Positions 27,193 through 36,678 of a stretch of 64,000 nt of DNA are shown here, piece by piece. The translations under genes were made by a program, and so were the position numbers. The notes below the pieces were generated by a model that saw nothing but the letters and a program-made list of their open reading frames with translations, had not been told where the DNA came from and ran no database searches. Within the stretch, counting starts at the first letter, position 1. Each line of letters begins with the position of its first letter. The DNA is from Lysinibacillus sphaericus. GTDB lineage: Bacteria; Bacillota; Bacilli; Bacillales_A; Planococcaceae. The stretch spans positions 3,790,001 through 3,854,000 of the forward strand of contig NZ_CP019980.1 in the NCBI RefSeq assembly GCF_002982115.1, given 5' to 3'.

Positions 27193-28921
27193 GACGTCGT
27201 TGCACCTCCCACTCTGCGACAAGCAAACTTAAAATAATGAGTATTAGCCAAGGTACAAACGAAGCTTTCGACACTTCTTCCTTGCCATTTTGCTGAAGCT
27301 CTCCAAGCGTATAGCTTGTTCCTTCTTCTATTACACGTTCCTGTGCTTGTAGTTGCACGATAAAACGCTTTTCCTCACTGTTTGAGCGAGCTGTATACAT
27401 ACCTGGCTTCATTGGAGCAGTTAGTAAGCCATTCGTAATAGTCGATAAAAATTCATCATCCTGAGAATAAACACTCCAATCACCCTGTGATAACGCGACT
27501 GAACGTTGCTCATTTGGTGCAAAAATCCCAAGGGAACCTACCGATTCAGATAATTGCTGTTCCACACTCCATAAAAATAAAGGAAACGATGGATAGAGTG
27601 GCCAATCTGTATCTGCAATATCAGCAAGGACGATAATATCCCCTTCAGGTGTTCGTTGGATAAATGGTTTTTCTCCAACTGTGGCGATTGTTTTATAATC
27701 ATCGAATGGAGGATATAAAGCACTGACATAAATATCATTTAACTCACTAAATGCAAATAAAGCATCGCTCGTTGTTTTTACTTCACCATTAACATCTACT
27801 TTTTCAATATCATCCCGCCCAAATAATACAATGGGTCTCTCCATCTTTTGAAGTAATGATGTTTGATTCGTTACAATGCTAGCTCCTTGATTATCCGCAA
27901 GCTGCAAGGGCGGTACAATTTTTACGTTGTCATTAATAGCTTGAAACCCTTTTTGAATAAGCTGATGCATGTTTTGATCGACTACAATATTCGCTGTAGC
28001 CGTTTGTAACACGACTGATTGGATATTATCAATCGCATAATCATCTTTTACATTAATTTTAGCTGTCACCGTATCCATTAATGGTAAATCTTTAAATGAT
28101 TTAGATACTGCTTCGTTTGCTGCCAAAGAAATAGGTTCGTCTACTAGTACATCACCTTTACTATTTTGTAGTGTAAGTGTTAGCTTTTGCTCTTTATCGG
28201 TATCATTTTGGAGCTGCACTAACGCCATCGTAGATTTACCATCTGTCGTCGCAGCAAAGCGCGTAATAGCAACATTCGTTAAATCTTTTGCAGAACCGTG
28301 TACAAGCCATTTCACAGATTCCTTTTCCATCGGTAATTGCTTTTTATCAAGTGCATCTGTGAAAACATAAATTGACGTTGGACTATCACCAACAAAAGCT
28401 TGTGCCACATCAAGCGCTTTATTCATTTGGGCAGTTTCATATGTTACATGTAAATCTTGTATGGTTTTTTCAATCGTTTTTACATTTGTTTCTTGCTGTA
28501 ACACTGCTTGTGGAGCATTGCCAGTCGTAATTAATGTAACAGGTCGTCCGTCCAGCTGTTCTACCAATGATTGCATTTCTTTTTTATGAGCATCAAATGT
28601 AGATTGCTCTTTCCCTGCTAACATTGTAGCTGATGTATCCACGATAAAAATCGTCTGTGCACCCACAATCGTACTTTTTTTCATATAAGGATTGATGAGT
28701 GTTAACACTAGTAAAAGTAATGCCAGCAATTGCAAATACAGTAATGCATTTTTTTGTAAATGCTTTAAATATGGAGAAACTCTTGTTTCTTGCATAATTT
28801 CAGACCAAAAAAGTGTTGAGGACACTGGTTGATCGGTATATTTTTTTCGGAAGAAATAATAGAGCAGGACAATGACCGGGAAGATGGCCGTCCAGCTAAA
28901 AATAATTTGACTAAAGCCCAT
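27176..28921 (-). CDS. BatA/VWA-type membrane protein
   Basis: 581 residues. Helices at about 6-24 and 58-78 bracket a short loop, the N-terminal arrangement of aerotolerance (Bat) proteins. The VWA-like domain follows (IFIVDTSATM, MIDAS DTSAT, about residues 92-97). A long extracytoplasmic beta-rich region comes next, and a C-terminal helix (FVPWLILIILSLLVAEW) ends the protein. It is smaller than the next gene's product but of the same design, so the two may be diverged paralogues forming one membrane complex. It lies 11 nt after the DUF58 gene. Function unknown. Confidence 0.82.
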   Translation of the reverse strand: MGFSQIIFSWTAIFPVIVLLYYFFRKKYTDQPVSSTLFWSEIMQETRVSPYLKHLQKNALLYLQLLALLLLVLTLINPYMKKSTIVGAQTIFIVDTSATMLAGKEQSTFDAHKKEMQSLVEQLDGRPVTLITTGNAPQAVLQQETNVKTIEKTIQDLHVTYETAQMNKALDVAQAFVGDSPTSIYVFTDALDKKQLPMEKESVKWLVHGSAKDLTNVAITRFAATTDGKSTMALVQLQNDTDKEQKLTLTLQNSKGDVLVDEPISLAANEAVSKSFKDLPLMDTVTAKINVKDDYAIDNIQSVVLQTATANIVVDQNMHQLIQKGFQAINDNVKIVPPLQLADNQGASIVTNQTSLLQKMERPIVLFGRDDIEKVDVNGEVKTTSDALFAFSELNDIYVSALYPPFDDYKTIATVGEKPFIQRTPEGDIIVLADIADTDWPLYPSFPLFLWSVEQQLSESVGSLGIFAPNEQRSVALSQGDWSVYSQDDEFLSTITNGLLTAPMKPGMYTARSNSEEKRFIVQLQAQERVIEEGTSYTLGELQQNGKEEVSKASFVPWLILIILSLLVAEWEVQRRRGFTN

Positions 28922-28932
28922 AACGGCTCACC

Positions 28933-29805
28933 TCACCTAATCCAATGTGCTTTTAGTAATTGTTGAAAGATTGCATGTTGCAAACCGTCTTCTACCTTAA
29001 GCTGCAGTTTACGCACACCAAAGCGACGGCAAATAGCTTCAAACTCTTCTTCATGGAGGCGACGCCTTGTGTCATACGTATCTAGTACTTTTGATGACAT
29101 CGTGACATTGACATCACGCCCTGTTTCACTATCCACTAAACGAACATCTCCCGCATATTGCGGATGAAGTTCTTCTTCTGTGACAACTTGTATAATGCGG
29201 ACATCTCCTGCAAAACGAGGCAATCTTTTCAATAACTGTTCCCATTCCTCGATCGATTCAAGCCCATCTGTTACGATAAATAATACTGTGCTATCTTTTG
29301 GTATAGCCTTTAATGCCCCTTGAGAAAAGCTTGCTGTATAGTTGGCTTCTTCTATATCTGTAACAACTTGCAAAAATGCGCGACGGTACATAGCCCCTTT
29401 ACGACGAAATGGAGGTTTCACGTCATCTTGCACATAAGAAAATGATAAGCGATCATCACGACCAAGTACCATTAAACCAAGTGATGCAACAATTTGCCGA
29501 GCAAATGTCCATTTGACTTGCTCACCCATTGATTTTGTTGCATCCAATAAAATATGCACCCGCATTTCTTGTTCATCTAAAAAACGTTTAATAAAATATT
29601 TATCGGTTCTCGCAAAGACGTTCCAATCTACTTGTCGCACATCATCACCTAAATGATATTCGCGAAAATCAGAGAAATCGAGGGATGCCCCGAAGCGCTG
29701 CGAACGATGCGAGCCTTTATGCTGGCCACGCAATTTGGAGGCAGTCGCCACTTGGAAACGACTTATTTTCGCTAACCAATCCTCGGGCAAAATATTTTTT
29801 GTCAT
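28933..29805 (-). CDS. DUF58 domain protein
   Basis: 290 residues, soluble. It has the DUF58 signature GDDVRQVDWNVFART followed by KYFIKRFLDEQEMRVHILLDATKSM, where the DATKS stretch is MIDAS-like, and a VWA-type core after it. DUF58 proteins nearly always sit beside MoxR ATPases and are thought to be their clients or adaptors. It overlaps the MoxR gene by 4 nt, so the two should be made together. Confidence 0.9.
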   Translation of the reverse strand: MTKNILPEDWLAKISRFQVATASKLRGQHKGSHRSQRFGASLDFSDFREYHLGDDVRQVDWNVFARTDKYFIKRFLDEQEMRVHILLDATKSMGEQVKWTFARQIVASLGLMVLGRDDRLSFSYVQDDVKPPFRRKGAMYRRAFLQVVTDIEEANYTASFSQGALKAIPKDSTVLFIVTDGLESIEEWEQLLKRLPRFAGDVRIIQVVTEEELHPQYAGDVRLVDSETGRDVNVTMSSKVLDTYDTRRRLHEEEFEAICRRFGVRKLQLKVEDGLQHAIFQQLLKAHWIR

Positions 29806-30797
29806 CGACTTACGCCTTGTTGGACTTTCTCTAAAATAACGTCTATCACATCATCTGCTGTCTTACCTGAAGCCTCCCCTTCATAATTCAGCAGCATTCG
29901 GTGACGTAAGACGGGCTTCGCCACTGACTTAATATCCCCAACAGATACATGAAAACGTCCACTCATCAGTGCTCTAGCTTTTGCCAATTTAATTAAGCTT
30001 TGTAAGCCACGTGGACCGCTACCATACATGACATAGCGCTTTACTTCATCTATAGCATCTTCTTTTTCAGGATGTGTTGCCACTACAAGGTCTGCTGCAA
30101 ACTCAAGCATCTCATCGGCAATTAGTACTTCCTTCACCATTTGTTGTGCCAAAATTAGTTCATCAGTATCCAACACTTTTTGCAAGCTAACTTCGTGCGC
30201 ACCTGTAGTACGTTTCATAATTTCCATTAGTTCATTTTTCTCTGGATATGGGACGAGAATTTTGCACAGGAAACGGTCCATTTGCGCTTCTGGTAAAGGA
30301 TATGTACCCTCCATTTCAATTGGGTTTTGTGTTGCCAAGACGAAAAATGGTTTTGCCATTTTCTTCGTATCTCCTAAAATCGTTACCGTTTTTTCCCCCA
30401 TCGCTTCAAGCAACGCACTTTGAGTTTTAGGTGTAGCACGGTTAATTTCATCGGCTAAAACCATTTGACTAAAAATTGGTCCTGGCTGGAATGTAAACTG
30501 CTGTCTCCCATCTGCTGTTCGCTCAATCATACTTGTTCCTGTAATATCAGCAGGCATTAAATCTGGGGTAAATTGAATACGTGAGAACGATAAATCTAGC
30601 ACTTCAGAGATAGTCCGAATAAGCATCGTTTTCCCTAAACCAGGAAGCCCCTCTAACAGTGCATGGCCATCTGCAAGGACTGCATATAATGTGTAATCAA
30701 TTGCTTCCTCTTGTCCAACAATAAAGCGATGAATTTCATCTTTTACTTGTTGTAATTTCGTACCCGTTTCGACATACTGTTGTTCTGTAAATGCCAT
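29802..30797 (-). CDS. MoxR-family AAA+ ATPase
   Basis: 331 residues. Walker A GLPGLGKT at about 54-61, Walker B VLADEINR at about 114-121, sensor 1 in FFVLATQNP, arginine region DRFLCKI, and a C-terminal lid domain. MoxR proteins are chaperone-like ATPases that mature or insert cofactors into partner complexes, often with VWA proteins. It is the central enzyme of the operon, followed by DUF58 and two VWA membrane proteins. GGAGGAG precedes the ATG. Confidence 0.94.
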   Translation of the reverse strand: MAFTEQQYVETGTKLQQVKDEIHRFIVGQEEAIDYTLYAVLADGHALLEGLPGLGKTMLIRTISEVLDLSFSRIQFTPDLMPADITGTSMIERTADGRQQFTFQPGPIFSQMVLADEINRATPKTQSALLEAMGEKTVTILGDTKKMAKPFFVLATQNPIEMEGTYPLPEAQMDRFLCKILVPYPEKNELMEIMKRTTGAHEVSLQKVLDTDELILAQQMVKEVLIADEMLEFAADLVVATHPEKEDAIDEVKRYVMYGSGPRGLQSLIKLAKARALMSGRFHVSVGDIKSVAKPVLRHRMLLNYEGEASGKTADDVIDVILEKVQQGVSR

Positions 30798-30809
30798 TTT
30801 TTTCTCCTC

Positions 30810-32234
30810 CTACTGCGACTCAATTGTCGTGAAATAAGATTGCACGACATTTTGTAAATCCTTCGGCAATTGTAAACGCTGTGAGCTTTCCAAATAGCTA
30901 TCTTTATAGGAGCCAATCACTTCATCATACGGTCTAATGGTACCTTTTGTAATTGGTCCATTACCTTGTTGCTCGGAAACATGCGAACCGTCTCCTAATT
31001 GCCCACTATCGACAGTCGTTTCGCTAGAACCGCCAAGCCTTGGTGTAGTCAATAAATCTCGGCTTCCTTGACCACTCCCCGCACCCTTTCCTAGACCTGA
31101 ACCACTTCCTTGACCTTGACCCTGTCCTTGTCCTTGTCCTTGGCCTTGACCTTGCCCCTGGCCTTGCCCCTGGCCTTGGCCTTGTCCTTGCCCCTGTCCT
31201 TGGCCTTGGCTTGGTTGCTTTCCTTGTGACTGGCCATTACTTGTTGCTTGCTGGGAATTATTTTGACCTTGTTGACTACTAGGTTGTGCGTTACCGGAAG
31301 AGTGTTGATTCGAATTTGCACTGTTTTGCTGATTATTATTTGTGCTGTTTGCACTAGCAATGGCATTTTGCAATGTATTACTAGCTGGTTTCCCTAAGTT
31401 GCTCATCGCTGTTTGCGTTGTATTTGCACTTTGTGTAAGCTGTTGCTGCATTTGGGCAAGCTCTTTCAACTGTTCGAGTTCCTCTTGTGATAAAGCTTTA
31501 TTATCGCCAGCACCATCTTTATTCGCTGTCTGCTTATCTTTTAATTGCTGTTCTTTTAAAGCTAATTCCTTCTGCTTTTTCACGACTTCTCGTAATGCTT
31601 CTTCCGCTGTTTGCGTTTCTTTTAACGTATTTTGTAATTCTTTTAGCTGCTCTTTCACTTCTTTTGTCTCAGCTTTTTTTTCTAACTTCGCCACTTCTTT
31701 TTTTATGTCCTCAATCACAGCCTTTTCTTTTTCCACTTCAATCGCTTCAATTTGCGTTGCCGCTGGGAACATATAAAGTATTGCTAAAACAATAGCTGTG
31801 GCAAAGAGGCCAATAAATGCTTTAGGTCGAAACAAATTTTTCTTTCTTGCTTTAAACTGAGCAAATGCTTGTTCTGACTTTTGAATCGCCTTTGCAAGTA
31901 AAGATTGGATCAGTGGGTCATCGTCGTTTTTAAAAGACAGTGCCGTTACAAGTTCATTATGTGAAAAATAATAGTCAAGTGCATACAATGCTTCCTTTTC
32001 TTTGACACGTCGCCACCACATCATAACAATTGTTGCAAATAGGCCAAGTATAAAGACAACAACAGCAATTTGACGATAATAAGGCCAAACAAATAATCTT
32101 GATACGAGGACAAGTGAAGCACTCGAAAGCAATGCTAAAAACAACCCGTATTGTGCAATAGGTAGGCTTCTCTCAAAAGTTAAACTGTGTTGTGCACGCT
32201 GAATATATTTTCGTAATTGCTTCCGACGCTCCAT
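30810..32234 (-). CDS. Membrane protein with coiled coil and Gln-Gly repeat
   Basis: 474 residues. Two helices at about 27-45 and 52-71, a cytosolic or periplasmic segment, a third helix near 137-155, a charged coiled coil (about 160-250, rich in Lys, Glu and Gln), then a Gln/Asn/Ser-rich region and 16 consecutive Gly-Gln dipeptides at about residues 343-375. The C-terminal 90 residues are of normal composition. I do not recognise a named family. Operon position between an ABC permease and MoxR suggests a scaffold or substrate of the system. Confidence 0.75.
   Translation of the reverse strand: MERRKQLRKYIQRAQHSLTFERSLPIAQYGLFLALLSSASLVLVSRLFVWPYYRQIAVVVFILGLFATIVMMWWRRVKEKEALYALDYYFSHNELVTALSFKNDDDPLIQSLLAKAIQKSEQAFAQFKARKKNLFRPKAFIGLFATAIVLAILYMFPAATQIEAIEVEKEKAVIEDIKKEVAKLEKKAETKEVKEQLKELQNTLKETQTAEEALREVVKKQKELALKEQQLKDKQTANKDGAGDNKALSQEELEQLKELAQMQQQLTQSANTTQTAMSNLGKPASNTLQNAIASANSTNNNQQNSANSNQHSSGNAQPSSQQGQNNSQQATSNGQSQGKQPSQGQGQGQGQGQGQGQGQGQGQGQGQGQGQGQGQGSGSGLGKGAGSGQGSRDLLTTPRLGGSSETTVDSGQLGDGSHVSEQQGNGPITKGTIRPYDEVIGSYKDSYLESSQRLQLPKDLQNVVQSYFTTIESQ
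31110..31208. repeat. Hexanucleotide repeat encoding (Gly-Gln)16
   Basis: Sixteen 6-bp units of the form TTG/CTG + NCC on the plus strand (Gln-Gly on the minus strand), varying only at synonymous positions. Changes in copy number would keep the frame and alter linker length. Confidence 0.85.
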
Positions 32235-32246
32235 GCTGTTTCCTCC

Positions 32247-33092
32247 TCATCGATTACTTTTCATATTGGCACGTAATTTCTTAATCGCAATCGTTAAACT
32301 TAACACAATAATCAAAACATAAATTAGTAAGTAGGTTATCCATACCGGTATATCAATGCCACTTAGCTCTGCTAACGCATCTCCCATAGAGGGCGAAATA
32401 AGCGTAAGCATTAATGCACCTGGATTAATCGAAGCCCAGAAGTACGTCATAAAGGATGAGCTTGTAGCAATCGTATTGCCCATTTGATGGAATGCCATTG
32501 ATAGGAAGAAGAAAAATGCTGTAATTCCCCCTAAGAAAATGATGGAGCCATACGTAGCAATCATAGCAACAATCGTTTTCTTCGTAATAGTTGAAAACAT
32601 AACCCCAACGCTACCGATTGCAACAACTGTTAATAGGTAAAATAAAAAGATTGAAATTAGTTGGGAAGGGGACACCCCACCAAATAGAAAGACTAAACTA
32701 TACAATGGTAGCCCTGCGACTAACATCAATACTAAAAATGCTACCGAAGATAATAATTTACCAATAATAATTTGTGTCGAGCTTTGTGTTGTTGTTAATA
32801 AAATATTTAACGTTTGTTTTTCTCGTTCACTACTAATTGCCCCAGCAGTTAAACTCGGTGTAATGAAAAGAACGAGTGCCATTTGCAATATTGTTAGTAC
32901 GGCAAACATCATAAAACTTGTATCAGGTCTAAAAAACCCTTTGCCTGTAAATTCTGTTGTCAGCAGTAAGAAACCTGCAATAAAAATACAAATCACCGCT
33001 AGATAAAACATTAAACCAGAAAAACTTTTAAAAGAACGGAAGCGTAACTTCAATTCTTTTACAAGGACGGGATTATAAAACCTTTCCATCAT
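32247..33092 (-). CDS. ABC-2 type transporter permease
   Basis: 281 residues with about six helices, starting MMERFYNPVLVKELKLRFRS (typical ABC-2 N-terminus with an elbow helix) and carrying SSEREKQTLNILLTTTQSS, the conserved cytosolic loop of ABC-2 permeases. It overlaps the ATPase gene by 4 nt. This class usually exports or translocates a polymer, lipid or peptide. Pairing with an exported 796-residue protein and with MoxR/VWA genes recalls, only loosely, the Gld-type ABC modules. Confidence 0.88.
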   Translation of the reverse strand: MMERFYNPVLVKELKLRFRSFKSFSGLMFYLAVICIFIAGFLLLTTEFTGKGFFRPDTSFMMFAVLTILQMALVLFITPSLTAGAISSEREKQTLNILLTTTQSSTQIIIGKLLSSVAFLVLMLVAGLPLYSLVFLFGGVSPSQLISIFLFYLLTVVAIGSVGVMFSTITKKTIVAMIATYGSIIFLGGITAFFFFLSMAFHQMGNTIATSSSFMTYFWASINPGALMLTLISPSMGDALAELSGIDIPVWITYLLIYVLIIVLSLTIAIKKLRANMKSNR

Positions 33093-34024
33093 TGACTGTC
33101 CGCTCCCTTCGTAATCGCCATAAAGACGTCTTCTAAATCTTTTTCTTCCTCGCTTAATGCATAAATTGGTAAATCTGCAAGCATCGCTTTTTTCAGTAAT
33201 ACTATTTGTTCCTGATCTGTGCCGCGATAGTTAAAAGCAATTTCTAAACGATTGTCCATAACATCTATTGAAGAAATTAATGGATCTTCCTCTAAAAATG
33301 CGCGTACCTCTTGTAAACAATCTGATACTTTGATAACGATTCGCTTTTCACCTTGTAGCTGAGCTTGAATGGAAGCAACATTGCCATGTGCAATCAATTT
33401 ACCATTATCAATAACGCCGATTTCATCACACATTTCCGCTAGCTCTGGCAAAATATGCGAGGAGATTAAAATAGTTTTCCCCATGGATTTTAAATTTCTT
33501 AAAATATCTCGCATCTCTACTCGTGCGCGTGGATCTAGGCCTGAAGCAGGTTCATCCAATATTAAGACCTTTGGATCATGAATCAGAGCTCGTGCTAAAC
33601 AAAGGCGTTGCTTCATCCCACGCGATAGTAAATCAACATATTCAAAACGTTTATTCGTTAAATTAACTAACTCTAATAACTGCGGTATAAGAACTTTACG
33701 CTCCTGCGCGCCAATGCCATAACTCGCCCCATAAAAGTCTAAATACTCATCTACTTTAAGTTGATCGTACACACCAAAGAAATCTGGCATATAGCCTATT
33801 TGTTTCCGAACTTCTTTCGGTTCCTTAATCACACTTTTTCCATTGATCAATGCATCGCCTGAAGTTGGGGATAGCAATGTAGCTAAAATCGAAAACGTTG
33901 TCGATTTTCCGGCACCATTAGCCCCTACAAAGCCAAATACTACACCTTCCTCCAGTGATAGATTTAAATGATCTAGTGCTGTGAAAGCGCCGTATTTTTT
34001 CGTTAAATCACGAATCTCTATCAT
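33089..34024 (-). CDS. ABC transporter ATPase for the ABC-2 permease
   Basis: 311 residues. Walker A GANGAGKST at about 36-44, a signature-like LSRGMKQRL, Walker B VLILDEPASGLDPRAR, an H-loop in ILISSHILPE, and a C-terminal regulatory extension (about 215-311). The DRA/CcmA type, pairing with the permease encoded next. It overlaps both neighbours by 1-4 nt, so stoichiometric expression is likely. Confidence 0.92.
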   Translation of the reverse strand: MIEIRDLTKKYGAFTALDHLNLSLEEGVVFGFVGANGAGKSTTFSILATLLSPTSGDALINGKSVIKEPKEVRKQIGYMPDFFGVYDQLKVDEYLDFYGASYGIGAQERKVLIPQLLELVNLTNKRFEYVDLLSRGMKQRLCLARALIHDPKVLILDEPASGLDPRARVEMRDILRNLKSMGKTILISSHILPELAEMCDEIGVIDNGKLIAHGNVASIQAQLQGEKRIVIKVSDCLQEVRAFLEEDPLISSIDVMDNRLEIAFNYRGTDQEQIVLLKKAMLADLPIYALSEEEKDLEDVFMAITKGADSQ

Positions 34025-36414
34025 TACTTCGCCACTCCTTTCAGCTCTATTTCAGGTAATTTTGTCTGCTCGCCTGTTTGATCTGGTCCAAATTTAATCT
34101 CCAACAGCAGCTTACCCTTATCATTGAAGTATTGCGTAATATCATTTGTAAACACTTGCTTCGTATCAACTAACGGTTCATAGTCGCCCGTTTTGTTATT
34201 CCAAATGGATAACTGCATTCGTTGAACATCTTTATTCGAAATTGTAAGTTCATCTAGGGTTTGAACAAAGTCCATAAAATGGTCTGGCATCTCTATCGAC
34301 AATTCATATAAACCTTCTGACATGTACCAAGTATTTAATTGCTCATCCATTTTATCGAAAACGGCATTTGGCGATTGTGCGCTCAAATTATATGAAAAGT
34401 TATTACGTTTTAACGTAAATGGACCTGACATTTCAACTTTTCCATCGAATGGCTGTACGAAATAAGAAATAGGTGACATGTTGACACTTGTTTCAAGTTC
34501 TACACCTACAATTGCTTGCTCTGCCCAAGCTGTAATGACAGGTTGTTTCTCACTTTCTAGTAATAGAAGGGCTTGAGACTTCATGCGCTCAATGCGTAAT
34601 GGGTCAACCTCTTCCTTCGACTTTGGATAGTTATAATTATAATTATTAAAGTGTGTTGGTTTTTGAAGAACTGTTGTTTTCAGCTCTTTGTCCACCTTCA
34701 GTGTAGCATTTGGTTCAATATCACCAAGCTTCACTTCTTTTGTACCCGAAATAACCGTGACATCCTTTAATGCAAACGGGAAGTTATTTTTAACTGTCCC
34801 AGACAATTTTTCATTTTTCAATGTAATATCAATATCCATTTTACCTATCTTTTGAGCAGCTGTTTTCCCCCCAAAAGATTGGACAGACCAATAACTTAAA
34901 TCGCGCAATGTTAATGCGGATCCATTGGCGTGTTCCTTAATATACGACGATTCATGTAACGCGCCTACTGAACCTGTAAGATTATAATTATTGCGGAAAG
35001 CTACTGCAGTCGTATCTTTATCAGCATTCACTACAAAATCACCACTGCGATTTGTTAAAATCGATTCTACATAATAACCATTCACGCTGCTATCTTCATT
35101 TACTTTAAAGAATGCGGATTGTTGTACTTGTGGCTGCACAATACGATCTTTTGCGCCAAAAACAAATAGGACAATCGACAGTACCACTGAAATCGTAGGA
35201 ATAACCCACCATGCATGCTCTCGTTTATCCATTCTCTTTAATACAAAGTAAAGGATTGGACCAATTACTAAAATATAAAGAATAATGACGATAAGCATAT
35301 AGCTAACGGACACTTCGAATGATGGGAATAATTCGTTAATACTACCTAACTCGCTAGAAAGCTGATCCATTGTAGATTGACCTTGCATCACTGTTTGCTG
35401 AGACATAGTTTGAATGTCGAACATTTTCGCTGTTAATGCCGCATAGCCGTCCATAGATGCTAATGGCTGGTCTCCTAATGAAAAAGTTGTTTGGACAATT
35501 TCTCCACTACCAACCTTTTTCTTAGCAGCTAGAATATTAGTATTGTCTTTTAAAACAGGGATACTGCCTTCATTTTCCGTTGCTGTATAGACCGAAATTG
35601 CCTGCGTGAAAATACCGCCTCCCGATAATTTCGTTAAGCTATCTGCTGAAACAGTCGTCGTTTGTTGGGATAATGTAAGTGGCAAATATTCTTTAAAAAT
35701 ACCTGCAGTTGCATTGATTTGCTCAGAGCTGCCAAGCAATAATGTACCACCATCTTGCACCCATCTTAATAATGCTTCCTGCTGTTTTTGCGTTAAATCA
35801 GCTATCGCAACCTCATCTACTGCAATGATATCCGCCATTGCATAGCCTTGTGCAACATCAGGTAATGTGTAGTCTTTTAATTGATTTAAGTTAAATACTT
35901 CTACACTATTGGATGGAAAAAGTTGCGGTAACTTTAAATAGGCAGTCAAACGGTCGCTTTTATCTGTTAACGTATAAATAAATGTTGAATTGGCTTCTAA
36001 AAAATTCGCCTGTAACCGCTTTGTTCCTTTATAAGCAACTTTTTTTCCTTTTTCAATGTTGCCCTCATAAAAGGCAAAAACATCGCCATCGGAATACCCA
36101 TAATCAGCTAAACCGTCCAAATAAAGTGTAACTGTTTTTTCCTCACCTGCTGCTATATCTATTGGCACAACTAGTGCTGAAGCTGCTTGATAAGAATTAA
36201 AGGCATTGATCGCCATATCTCCAGAAAAATCAGGCCCGTTATTTTTTACAGTTACTTGCAAAGGCGTAACTGATTGATATTTTGCCTTTCCTGCAATTCC
36301 TGTTTTAGCTTGTACCTCTAAAGTAGGTGCGGCGCTCGCCTCAGAAATAGGCAGAGCATAGCTCATAACAAGCATTAATAAAACTATTAGTGCGGTAATA
36401 TTTAATTTCTTCAA
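34024..36414 (-). CDS. Large exported membrane-anchored protein, first gene of VWA operon
   Basis: 796 residues. A TTG start at 36414 follows GGGG by 8 nt. The N-terminus is a signal peptide (KKLNITALIVLLMLVMSYA, with cleavage plausible after SEASA). An extracellular beta-sandwich region comes next (NNGPDFSGDMAI), then a GATase-like stretch (LLRWVQDGGTLLLGSSEQI), two helices at about 371-392 and 405-421, and a second extracellular region to the C-terminus. No enzyme motif stands out. Being first in the operon and extracellular, it may be the sensing or effector part of the system. Confidence 0.78.
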   Translation of the reverse strand: MKKLNITALIVLLMLVMSYALPISEASAAPTLEVQAKTGIAGKAKYQSVTPLQVTVKNNGPDFSGDMAINAFNSYQAASALVVPIDIAAGEEKTVTLYLDGLADYGYSDGDVFAFYEGNIEKGKKVAYKGTKRLQANFLEANSTFIYTLTDKSDRLTAYLKLPQLFPSNSVEVFNLNQLKDYTLPDVAQGYAMADIIAVDEVAIADLTQKQQEALLRWVQDGGTLLLGSSEQINATAGIFKEYLPLTLSQQTTTVSADSLTKLSGGGIFTQAISVYTATENEGSIPVLKDNTNILAAKKKVGSGEIVQTTFSLGDQPLASMDGYAALTAKMFDIQTMSQQTVMQGQSTMDQLSSELGSINELFPSFEVSVSYMLIVIILYILVIGPILYFVLKRMDKREHAWWVIPTISVVLSIVLFVFGAKDRIVQPQVQQSAFFKVNEDSSVNGYYVESILTNRSGDFVVNADKDTTAVAFRNNYNLTGSVGALHESSYIKEHANGSALTLRDLSYWSVQSFGGKTAAQKIGKMDIDITLKNEKLSGTVKNNFPFALKDVTVISGTKEVKLGDIEPNATLKVDKELKTTVLQKPTHFNNYNYNYPKSKEEVDPLRIERMKSQALLLLESEKQPVITAWAEQAIVGVELETSVNMSPISYFVQPFDGKVEMSGPFTLKRNNFSYNLSAQSPNAVFDKMDEQLNTWYMSEGLYELSIEMPDHFMDFVQTLDELTISNKDVQRMQLSIWNNKTGDYEPLVDTKQVFTNDITQYFNDKGKLLLEIKFGPDQTGEQTKLPEIELKGVAK

Positions 36415-36456
36415 AAACTCAACCCCTTTTCCTTTGCTTTTAGATGATTACATAAT

Positions 36457-36484
36457 TATACGTTTTTTTGTGCATTTTGTTCCA
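36457..36484 (-). promoter_or_regulatory. ECF-sigma-like promoter of the MoxR/VWA operon
   Basis: On the minus strand TGGAAC (36484-36479), a 16-bp A-rich spacer, then CGTATA (36462-36457). This is one mismatch from the SigW consensus (TGAAAC-N16-CGTA). Transcription from near 36449 would give a 35-nt leader holding the ribosome site. Confidence 0.5.
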
Positions 36485-36534
36485 TTTCTTATGATATCTT
36501 CATGAATATTCATAAACTCTTAAGATTTAGGGAG

Positions 36535-36554
36535 GTGCCAGGCACTCAAACAAT
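36535..36554 (-). repeat. Dispersed 20-bp motif, copy 4 (inverted)
   Basis: GTGCCAGGCACTCAAACAAT, the complement of the motif type in copy 3. It lies upstream of the MoxR/VWA operon, 50 bp from the ccpC terminator hairpin. Confidence 0.7.
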
Positions 36555-36604
36555 TTAATTAATGGTAGCGAAGACGCGACCTGCGGGACAGCATGGACAA
36601 TACG

Positions 36605-36642
36605 AAAAAGTGTTAGAATGAATGCGATCAATCTAACACTTT
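36605..36642 (-). terminator. Terminator of ccpC (shared hairpin, copy 2)
   Basis: AAAGTGTTAGAATGA at 36607-36621 pairs with TCAATCTAACACTTT at 36628-36642 with one mismatch. The minus strand continues into TTTTT. Nearly identical to the pot and ykwC terminators. Confidence 0.82.
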
Positions 36643-36678
36643 ACTCTTTAATCCGAAGCCACTTTAGCATGAAAATAT

